Shown here: positions 16,037-21,677 of the stretch, piece after piece
Numbering within the stretch: position 1 is the first letter of the stretch
How the letters are laid out: each line of letters begins with the position of its first letter
Program-made: the position numbers and the translations under genes
Assembly: GCA_035296085.1 (NCBI GenBank)
Contig: DATHBP010000125.1
Coordinates: 1 to 21,677, forward strand
Direction: 5' to 3'
Source of the DNA: DATHBP01 sp035296085
GTDB lineage: Bacteria; Actinomycetota; Actinomycetes; Propionibacteriales; Nocardioidaceae
DNA: 21,677 nucleotides
Notes under the pieces: generated by a model
What the model was told of the DNA's origin: nothing
The model's input: the letters and a program-made list of their open reading frames with translations, nothing else
Database searches by the model: none

Positions 16037-16986
16037 GCTGCCGCCCGGATGCGTTCAGCTGCGCGGAGCCGCACCGATCGGGCGCGTGCGTTGGCAGCGA
16101 CCTCGTCGTCCTCGGGTCTCTCGGCGCCCCGCGTGAGCAGCCGCAGCGTGGGGGCGTGATCAGCGGGGACGATGGGCACCCCCACCGGTACGCCAGCTTG
16201 GGACCCGGCTGTGAACGTCTGCTTGACCAACCGGTCCTCCAAAGAGTGGTAGGCCAGCACGACGATGCGGCCGCGGACGGCCAGCGCGCCGATCGCGGCC
16301 GGTAGCGCACGGGCAAGCGAGGAGAGCTCGTCGTTGACCTCGATCCGCAGCGCCTGGAACGTCCGCTTGGCGGGATGGCCGCCGGACTCGCGCTTCGAGG
16401 CCGGAATGGCCGCGCGTACGACCTCGACGAGCCGGGCGCTGGAGTCGAACGGCGCTGCTGCGCGCTCGCGGACGATGCCGTCCGCGATCCGCCGCGCGAA
16501 GCGCTCTTCTCCGAAGGTGCGCAGCACCCTGGCCAGATCATCGGCCGAGTAGGTGTTGACCACCTCGGCAGCGGTGACTCCGCCGCCTTGGTCCATCCGC
16601 ATGTCGAGAGGAGAGTCCTCGGCGTAGGCGAATCCGCGGCGACGCTCGTCGATCTGCAGCGAGGAGAGGCCGAGGTCGAACACGACGCCGTTCACATGAG
16701 CGAGGCCCAGCCGCCGGAGAACCTCGGGCAGCTGGTCGTAGACGGCGTGCACCAGCGTGACGCGATCCGCTTCGGCGGCCAGCCGTGTCCGAGCCGTCGC
16801 CAAGGCGTCCCGGTCGCGGTCGAGCCCCACGACCCGCGCCTGCGGGCAGCGAGCGAGAATGGCTGCCGCGTGACCACCGAGCCCGATCGTGGCGTCGACG
16901 AGCACCGCCCCCGGACGCTCCAGGGCCGGCGCCACGAGCGCCACGACCCGATCCACCATGACGGGGACGTGGGTGGGCTGAGTCAT
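16033..16986 (-). CDS. rsmH: 16S rRNA (cytosine-1402 N4) methyltransferase RsmH (MraW)
   Basis: A 317-residue SAM-dependent methyltransferase that modifies C1402 in the decoding centre of 16S rRNA. Motifs: HVPVM at the start (6-10), SAM-binding DATIGLGGHA (31-40), GLDRDRDAL (54-62), VFDLGLSSLQID (102-113), SPLDMRMD (125-132) and the later KRTFQALRIEVNDEL and YHSLEDRLVK blocks. All the usual domains are present. The ATG at 16986 has no good ribosome site. Its upstream sequence is the end of the small membrane ORF, which stops 7 nt before it, so rsmH translation may depend on that ORF. The stop overlaps ftsL by 4 nt. Confidence 0.97.
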   Translation of the reverse strand: MTQPTHVPVMVDRVVALVAPALERPGAVLVDATIGLGGHAAAILARCPQARVVGLDRDRDALATARTRLAAEADRVTLVHAVYDQLPEVLRRLGLAHVNGVVFDLGLSSLQIDERRRGFAYAEDSPLDMRMDQGGGVTAAEVVNTYSADDLARVLRTFGEERFARRIADGIVRERAAAPFDSSARLVEVVRAAIPASKRESGGHPAKRTFQALRIEVNDELSSLARALPAAIGALAVRGRIVVLAYHSLEDRLVKQTFTAGSQAGVPVGVPIVPADHAPTLRLLTRGAERPEDDEVAANARARSVRLRAAERIRAAA

Positions 16987-16993
16987 TGGGCCG

Positions 16994-17149
16994 TCAGCCC
17001 GCGAGCCGCGTGATCAACAGCACGGCAAACGCCAACGCACTCGACGCGGCCGCTGAGAACGCCATGACCGCGAATCCGTCGAGGACCTCTTCGCGCACCC
17101 GACGCCGCGGCTGTTCGAGCTCGGTGCGCCCGACGACTCCCATGTCCAT
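16994..17149 (-). CDS. Predicted 51-residue single-pass membrane protein between mraZ and rsmH
   Basis: A small open frame with ATG at 17149, GAGGGG 5 nt upstream, and TGA at 16996-16994, 7 nt before the rsmH ATG. The peptide starts MDMGVVGRTELEQPRRRVRE. It has a charged, basic N-terminal half (about 1-24), then a hydrophobic Ala/Val/Leu segment (about 26-46, including SALAFAVLLI), and ends RLAG. A good RBS, operon orientation, tight spacing to rsmH and one clear transmembrane helix support it being a real gene. I do not recognise a family. It could be a lineage-specific divisome or envelope micropeptide, or a leader peptide for rsmH. FtsL is already present downstream, so it is not that. Confidence 0.6.
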   Translation of the reverse strand: MDMGVVGRTELEQPRRRVREEVLDGFAVMAFSAAASSALAFAVLLITRLAG

Positions 17150-17330
17150 CTCGACCCCTCGCTCGCCGCTTGCGGTGCGACGCTGGTGTTGCGTTTCGTA
17201 CGGCCAGGCCCCCGCCCGCTCGGCTGGCTTCGGCGGTCGTCTGGCACCGGGGAAGGTGTGTCAGAAGACCCCCTGAGCGGGCCGGAGACCTCGCCGTACG
17301 ACAGGTGGAGCTGCGCGTGTGGCGACGCGC
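17150..17330. other. Gap between mraZ and the small membrane ORF, 181 nt
   Basis: I see no convincing coding frame, hairpin terminator or promoter. A frame does run through it on the minus strand, but it is an alternative reading of mraZ with no start or codon pattern of its own. It may be an untranslated leader for the small ORF and rsmH. Confidence 0.4.
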
Positions 17331-17762
17331 TCAGATCACCCCGGGCAGCACCTCCTCCGACAGCTCGGAGAACGCGGTCTCCTGGGTCTGTGAGTAGAGG
17401 CGCCAGGCGGCTGGGTCCCAGAGCTCCACCCGGTTCATCGCTCCGATCGCAACGCAGTCGCGGCTCAGCCCGGCGTACTGCCGCAGCGGCGGCGGGATCG
17501 TGATGCGGCCCTGCTTGTCCGCCGACTCGTTCGACGCGGTGGCGAAGAACATGCGGACGAAGTCGCGCACTCGCTTGTTGGTCATGGGAGCGGACCGCAG
17601 CGCCTCGGTCAGCGTCAGGAACTCCGGCAGCGGCCACAGGAACAGGCAGCGGTCCTGGCCGGCGGTGAGCACCACGCTGTCCCCCATCTCGTCTCGAAAC
17701 TTGGCGGGCAGGAACATCCGGCCCTTGTCGTCGAGGCGGGGGGTGTGCGTACCGAAGAACAT
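17331..17762 (-). CDS. mraZ: Transcriptional regulator MraZ
   Basis: A 143-residue protein made of two SpoVT/AbrB-like DNA-binding halves, each marked by a DxxGR motif: DDKGRMFLPAKFRDE (11-25) and DKQGRITIPPPLR (82-94). MraZ forms ring-shaped oligomers, binds arrays of GTGG repeats in front of its own gene and represses or modulates the dcw operon. The start is the ATG at 17762, giving the actinobacterial MFFGTHTPRLDDKGR beginning. The frame is open 22 codons further, but that stretch is the operator region. An RBS-like GGAGAGGGG lies upstream and overlaps the last MraZ box. It is the first gene of the minus-strand operon. Confidence 0.97.
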   Translation of the reverse strand: MFFGTHTPRLDDKGRMFLPAKFRDEMGDSVVLTAGQDRCLFLWPLPEFLTLTEALRSAPMTNKRVRDFVRMFFATASNESADKQGRITIPPPLRQYAGLSRDCVAIGAMNRVELWDPAAWRLYSQTQETAFSELSEEVLPGVI

Positions 17763-17982
17763 CGTGCACCTACCCCTCTCCTCCACTTCCCGCCACTTTA
17801 CCCCACAATCCTCCACTTGGTGGATCATCTACGGTGCGAACTTGGCGAAATCCCGGTGCTTCCCCCACGGACGGCAACTGCGGCGGCAGCGAGAGTGACC
17901 AGATCGTTAGGAACGCGCTACCGGAAAAGGCTGGCAGGATGAGGTCACCGTCGGCGCCGAGCCGCGGCCGAGGAGGGCGTTG
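17763..17982. promoter_or_regulatory. Divergent mraZ / moxR intergenic region, 220 nt
   Basis: This holds the control regions of two divergent operons: dcw (leftward) and moxR-DUF58-TgpA (rightward). The MraZ boxes occupy the mraZ-proximal part. A CCAC-TTG-GTGG inverted repeat (17813-17823) overlaps the outermost box. AGGAGG at 17971-17976 is the moxR ribosome site. I could not assign -35/-10 hexamers for either direction with confidence. Confidence 0.6.
17781..17816 (-). promoter_or_regulatory. MraZ-box array: four GTGGNG repeats at 10-nt spacing
   Basis: On the mraZ strand the units are GTGGAG (17816-17811), GTGGGG (17806-17801), GTGGCG (17796-17791) and GTGGAG (17786-17781), each separated by exactly 4 nt. 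Direct GTGG repeats with one-helical-turn spacing in front of mraZ are the known MraZ operator. The last unit runs into the purine-rich ribosome site, so bound MraZ would sit over the start of the transcript or RBS. Confidence 0.9.
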
Positions 17983-18993
17983 GTGACAACCGAAGCGACG
18001 AGACTGGTCGCCGACGAGACCAGCCCAGCAGACTTCGACACCCTCGCGGCGGTTGCCGGTCGAGTGCAAGCGGGCGTGGAGAGCGTCATCGAGGGCAAGC
18101 CCGAAGTGGTCCGGACGGCCATCACCGTGCTGCTCGCCGAGGGCCACTTGCTGATCGAAGACGTGCCAGGTGTGGGCAAGACCATGCTGGCCAAGGCACT
18201 GGCCCGGGCGATCGACTGCTCGGTTCGGCGCATCCAGTTCACACCGGACCTGCTGCCGTCCGACATCACCGGCGTCTCGGTGTACAACCAGGAGACCCGC
18301 GACTTCGAGTTCCGCCCCGGCGGTGTCTTCGCCAACATCGTCGTCGGAGACGAGATCAACCGGGCTTCCCCGAAGACCCAGTCGGCGCTGCTCGAGTGCA
18401 TGGAAGAGCGCCAGGTCAGCGTGGACGCCACCACGTTCCTTCTCGAAGCACCGTTCATGGTGATCGCGACCCAGAACCCTATCGAGATGGAAGGCACCTA
18501 CCCGCTGCCCGAGGCGCAGCGGGACCGGTTCATGGCGCGGGTCTCGATGGGCTACCCGGTGCCAGCCGCCGAGCTCGCGATGCTCGACTCTCGAGCCACC
18601 ATAAACCCCCTGGACGCGCTGGAACCGGTCACCGACGCAGCTCAGATCGCCGCACTCATCACGGTCGTCAACTCGGTCTTCGTCTCCGACGCCGTCAAGC
18701 GGTACGCAGTGGCGCTTGTCACGGCGACACGCAACTCCCCCGAGCTGCGCCTGGGAGCCTCGCCACGGGCGACGCTGCACCTGGTCCGGGCGGCGCGCGC
18801 GTTCGCTGCGCTGGAGGGGCGCGAGTTCGTGCTGCCCGACGACGTCCAAACGCTGGCCAAGCCGGTACTCGTCCACCGTCTGCTGCCGGGCATCGAGGCG
18901 CAGATCGGTGGTCGTGGCGTGGACGAGATCGTCGACGGCGTGGTCCGTACGGTCGCGATGCCACAGCGGCGCGGCGTCGAGACCAGCGCGTAG
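17983..18993 (+). CDS. MoxR-family AAA+ ATPase
   Basis: A 336-residue AAA+ ATPase of the MoxR class, thought to act as a chaperone-like remodelling factor for partner proteins encoded beside it. Walker A is EDVPGVGKTML (59-69) and Walker B is IVVGDEINRASPKTQSALLE (119-138). Sensor 1 is VIATQNPIEMEGTYPLPEAQ (160-179), and the sensor 2 Arg lies in the GASPRATLHL block. The lid domain with FVLPDDV is complete. The start is taken as GTG at 17983, 6 nt after AGGAGG; a TTG one codon earlier (17980) is only 3 nt from that RBS. It is followed 11 nt later by the DUF58 gene, the usual partner of MoxR. Confidence 0.94.
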   Translation: MTTEATRLVADETSPADFDTLAAVAGRVQAGVESVIEGKPEVVRTAITVLLAEGHLLIEDVPGVGKTMLAKALARAIDCSVRRIQFTPDLLPSDITGVSVYNQETRDFEFRPGGVFANIVVGDEINRASPKTQSALLECMEERQVSVDATTFLLEAPFMVIATQNPIEMEGTYPLPEAQRDRFMARVSMGYPVPAAELAMLDSRATINPLDALEPVTDAAQIAALITVVNSVFVSDAVKRYAVALVTATRNSPELRLGASPRATLHLVRAARAFAALEGREFVLPDDVQTLAKPVLVHRLLPGIEAQIGGRGVDEIVDGVVRTVAMPQRRGVETSA

Positions 18994-19004
18994 CCGGCCC
19001 CCAG

Positions 19005-20291
19005 ATGAGCGAAGCGCTGTCCGCGCTGACCGTCCGCGGCCGAGCCTTTCTGGCGGCGGGGCTTGCGGCCTGCCTGTGCGCCCTGGTCCTCGGGCAAAAG
19101 GACCTGCTGCGGGTCGCGATCCTGCTGGTGGCCCTGCCGCTGGTCACCGCGGTCGTGGTGGCCCGCTCCCGCTACCGGCTGATGTGCGAACGCGCCGTCA
19201 CCCCTGCCCGACTGCCCGTCGGCGAGACGGCCACTGTGTCGCTCCGGCTGCAGAACGCCGGCCGGATGCCGACCGGTGTGCTGCTCCTCGAGGACAAGGT
19301 TCCCTACGTCGTCGGGTCTCGCCCCCGGTTCGTCATCGACCACATGGGATCGCGCTGGCGCCAAGAGGTCGCCTACCCCGTGCGGTCCGACGTCCGAGGT
19401 CGCTACCTGCTCGGGCCACTGACGGTCCGGGTAAGCGACCCGTTCGGGTTCGTGGAGCTGACCCGTTCCTTCGCCGAACGCAGCACGATGATCGTCACGC
19501 CACAGGTCCACGCGCTGGCCGCCAACCGGCTCTCCGGGGAGTGGTCCGGCACCGGGGACAACCGGCCTCGGGCCTTCGCGGCCGCCGGCAGCGAGGACGT
19601 GACCGTACGCGAGTACCGGCAAGGCGACGAGCTGCGCCGGGTGCACTGGCCGAGCACAGCCCGGTCCGGTGAGCTGATGGTCCGACGCGAGGAGCAGCCC
19701 TGGCAGAGCCGGTCGACGTTGGTGCTCGACACCCGAAAGCTCGCCCATGCCGGTTCGGGCCCCGCATCCTCACTCGAGTGGGCGATCACAGCCGCGGCCT
19801 CGGTCGGAGCGCACCTCGCCCGTCGCGGCTTCACCGTCCGGCTCATCACCGACGCGGAGGTGGTCGGCGGACCCGCCGCTTGGCACGACCGCGGCCTCGG
19901 CGCGCTGGGTGAGACGGAAGCGCTGTTGGAGACGCTGGCGGTGGCACGGGCATCCGAGCGCGTACGGCTCGACCTTCCGACGCTCAGCGACCAAAGCGGC
20001 CCCGGGCTGCTCGTGGTGATCGCCGGGTTGCTCGAGCCTGATGACATCCGTTCTCTGGGCCGACTGCGCCACGGCGGTGCAGCGAGCCTGGCGATGGTGC
20101 TGGACGTCGCGGGCTGGGCGGGCAGCGGCGATGGCCCTGTCCGCAGGCTCACCGCCCGGACACAGTCCAATGCCTCCGCGCTGCGCAGGCAGGGCTGGCA
20201 GGTAGCTGTAGCCCGCCCCGGCGACCGGGTCTCGGAGCTGTGGGAGACGCTGGCCGACCCCGTCGTCCGGCCGTACGGACAAGCATCGTGA
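19005..20291 (+). CDS. DUF58 domain-containing membrane protein
   Basis: A 428-residue protein. Two hydrophobic helices near the N-terminus (about 13-30 and 36-54) are followed by a beta-rich region (RLQNAGRMPTGVLLLEDKVPYV, 81-102; RSDVRGRYLLGPLTVRVSDPFG, 127-148). The DUF58 signature follows: REYRQGDELRRVHWPSTARSG with MVRREEQPW (202-233). The C-terminal part looks like a von Willebrand A-type fold and ends at the TGA at 20291. DUF58 proteins accompany MoxR and transglutaminase-like proteins in a conserved trio whose role in actinobacteria is still unclear. The start chosen is the ATG at 19005, which gives the conserved LTVRGRAFLAAG opening. The RBS is weak, suggesting coupling to moxR. The stop overlaps the next ATG by 1 nt. 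Confidence 0.92.
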   Translation: MSEALSALTVRGRAFLAAGLAACLCALVLGQKDLLRVAILLVALPLVTAVVVARSRYRLMCERAVTPARLPVGETATVSLRLQNAGRMPTGVLLLEDKVPYVVGSRPRFVIDHMGSRWRQEVAYPVRSDVRGRYLLGPLTVRVSDPFGFVELTRSFAERSTMIVTPQVHALAANRLSGEWSGTGDNRPRAFAAAGSEDVTVREYRQGDELRRVHWPSTARSGELMVRREEQPWQSRSTLVLDTRKLAHAGSGPASSLEWAITAAASVGAHLARRGFTVRLITDAEVVGGPAAWHDRGLGALGETEALLETLAVARASERVRLDLPTLSDQSGPGLLVVIAGLLEPDDIRSLGRLRHGGAASLAMVLDVAGWAGSGDGPVRRLTARTQSNASALRRQGWQVAVARPGDRVSELWETLADPVVRPYGQAS

Positions 20292-21677
20292 TGACTCGTC
20301 TGGCCGGAGCGTCTCGGCTCACCGCGCTCGCCTGGCTGGCGACGGTGTCCACCTCGGTGGCGCTGTTCCCCTTGTTCCAGAGCAAGGGCTACCTGATCGC
20401 CGGGGCAGCCGTGGCCGGGCTGGTCGGTCTCGTCGGACTCGGCTTGCGGGCGCTCCGAGTGCCAGTGGCGCTGGTCGTGCTCGCCCAGGTGGCCACCGTT
20501 GTCGTCTGGGTGGTCGCCACGCGTTCGGCGGGCAAGGCGCTCTACGGCATCCTCCCCACCCCCGAGGCGCTCCAGGCGGTGATGCGTCAGCTGCGCAACG
20601 GCGTCGCCGTCGCCAACGACTACGCCCCACCGGTTCCGCGTAGCCCGGGGCTCGTACTGCTCGTCGCCTTGGGTATCGCAGCGATCGCGATCCTCGTCGA
20701 CCTGATCGCGATCGGCCTCAACCGAGTGGCCTGGGCAGGCATACCGCTGCTGGCGTTGTACGCCGTTCCCGCCGCGACCGTCCCGAACGGGGTCCCCGCG
20801 CTGGCGTTCATTCCGGGCGCCTTCGGCTTCATCGCGCTGCTGTCGGCCGAGGAAGGTGAGCGGGTGAGCCATTGGGGCAAGCGGATCACCCGGGCCGGAC
20901 GACTCTGGGACGACGGGGGGAAGGACCGCGTCTACACCAATGCGCTGGCCCAGAGCGGGCGGCGGATCGGCACGACCGCGATCGCGCTGGCGGTCGTTAT
21001 CCCGTTGCTGCTCCCGGCGTTCTCCGAACGCCTGTGGTCCTCGGGCACCGGCGGCGGGGACGGGTCGGGCTCGATCTCCATCGACAACCCCATCGTCGAC
21101 CTGCGCCGAGACCTCGTTCAGCCCAGCGACGCGCCACTGATCTTCGTTGAGACCAAGCACCCGGACCCGAGCTATCTACGGCTTGCGGCACTCGACGCCT
21201 TCGACGGGTTCAGCTGGCGCCCTTCGGTGCGCCAGATCCCCAGCGGACAGCAGGCGAATGCCGGCCTGCCGCCGCCACCGGGTCTCAGCAGCTCGGTCGA
21301 GACCTCCCGGATGCTCTACACGTTCGACGTCTCCGAGTTGGTGGACTCGACGTGGTTGCCGGAGTACTACCCATCGGTCGCGGCAACCGCCCGCGGAGAC
21401 TGGCGCTACGACGAGGCCAACCTCGACATTCTCAGCGCAGACGCGGACCTGAGCGCCGCGGGACAGCACTATGAGCTACGGGCTCTCGAGGTGCGACCCA
21501 CCAGCGCCCAGCTGCAGAACGCTACGGCTGCACCACCCGCCCTCGTGCGGCACTTCACGGAGCTGCCTTCTGAGCTACCGGCGATCGTTGCCCAGCAGGG
21601 CGCGTTCGTCGTCGGGAACGCGGAGACCGACTTCGAGCGTGCGATAGCGCTGCAGGACTGGTTCCGTTCCACCGGCG
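20291..21677 (+). CDS. TgpA-like transglutaminase family membrane protein, N-terminal part (runs off right edge)
   Basis: The first 462 residues are present. The start is the ATG at 20291 (TGATG, 1-nt overlap with the DUF58 stop); a GTG one codon earlier is also possible. About seven hydrophobic helices are visible (roughly 11-28, 33-52, 57-77, 119-140, 146-164, 168-185 and 226-243), matching the DUF3488/TgpA N-terminal membrane domain. A large extracytoplasmic region begins around residue 245 and contains LRLAALDAFDGFSWRPS. The last visible stretch, ERAIALQDWFRSTG, is the helix that precedes the transglutaminase-like core, so the catalytic Cys-His-Asp residues lie beyond the window. It is the third member of the MoxR-DUF58-TgpA trio. 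Confidence 0.9.
   Translation, partial: MTRLAGASRLTALAWLATVSTSVALFPLFQSKGYLIAGAAVAGLVGLVGLGLRALRVPVALVVLAQVATVVVWVVATRSAGKALYGILPTPEALQAVMRQLRNGVAVANDYAPPVPRSPGLVLLVALGIAAIAILVDLIAIGLNRVAWAGIPLLALYAVPAATVPNGVPALAFIPGAFGFIALLSAEEGERVSHWGKRITRAGRLWDDGGKDRVYTNALAQSGRRIGTTAIALAVVIPLLLPAFSERLWSSGTGGGDGSGSISIDNPIVDLRRDLVQPSDAPLIFVETKHPDPSYLRLAALDAFDGFSWRPSVRQIPSGQQANAGLPPPPGLSSSVETSRMLYTFDVSELVDSTWLPEYYPSVAATARGDWRYDEANLDILSADADLSAAGQHYELRALEVRPTSAQLQNATAAPPALVRHFTELPSELPAIVAQQGAFVVGNAETDFERAIALQDWFRSTG

Noticed and set aside
15618..16541. Upstream extension of the ftsI frame to 898 codons
   Set aside because: The extra residues are Arg/Pro/Ala-rich shadow translation of ftsL and rsmH. The GTG at 15617, overlapping the ftsL stop, gives a normal FtsI start and length.
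17770..18876. 368-codon minus-strand open frame opposite moxR
   Set aside because: It is antisense to a complete MoxR with all Walker and sensor motifs, and its translation has no recognisable family.
19403..21160. 585-codon minus-strand open frame opposite the DUF58 and TgpA genes
   Set aside because: It is a GC-bias shadow. Both plus-strand genes have clear domains and operon spacing, and this frame has none.
1..21677. CRISPR arrays, tRNA/rRNA genes, insertion sequences, prophage or attachment sites
   Set aside because: I saw no regularly spaced long repeats, tRNA-like cloverleaf, transposase or integrase frame, or terminal inverted repeats. The window is conserved housekeeping sequence with uniform composition.

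Overview
The window is a GC-rich chromosomal segment of an actinobacterium. It carries the division and cell wall (dcw) cluster almost end to end on the minus strand, plus a divergent moxR-type operon on the plus strand. Three things point to Actinobacteria: the gene order (mraZ, rsmH, ftsL, ftsI, murE, murF, mraY, murD, ftsW, murG, murC, ftsQ, ftsZ, pgeF, yggS, sepF, yggT); the lack of ftsA, murB and ddl inside the cluster; and the characteristic ends of SepF and MraZ. MurE has the DNPR signature of meso-diaminopimelate-adding enzymes, so the wall is probably of the meso-DAP type. I cannot assign a genus from the sequence alone.

Layout in transcription order on the minus strand, right to left. 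mraZ (17762-17331) is preceded by four GTGG-type MraZ boxes at exact 10-nt spacing. A 51-codon membrane-protein ORF follows (17149-16994). Then come rsmH, ftsL, ftsI, murE, murF, mraY and murD, a 56-nt gap, then ftsW, murG, murC and ftsQ. Most junctions in this run are 4-nt ATGA or GTGA stop/start overlaps, as expected for one translationally coupled operon. A 374-nt non-coding stretch (3431-3804, or 378 nt counted to the ftsZ start) separates ftsQ from ftsZ. It is full of short palindromes and probably holds the ftsZ-specific control region. ftsZ is followed with no gap by pgeF, then yggS, sepF and the first 36 codons of yggT, which runs off the left edge.

On the plus strand, starting 220 nt from mraZ, are a MoxR AAA+ ATPase, a DUF58 protein and the N-terminal two thirds of a TgpA-like transglutaminase membrane protein, which runs off the right edge.

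Together the minus-strand genes make the peptidoglycan precursor (MurC-F, MraY, MurG), polymerise it at the septum (FtsW/FtsI with FtsQ/FtsL), and build and anchor the Z-ring (FtsZ, SepF). PgeF and YggS have quality-control or PLP-homeostasis roles. All the large genes belong to well-known families. I found no undescribed multi-gene system. The points worth a second look are the small membrane ORF between mraZ and rsmH, the palindrome-rich ftsZ leader, and the regular MraZ-box array.
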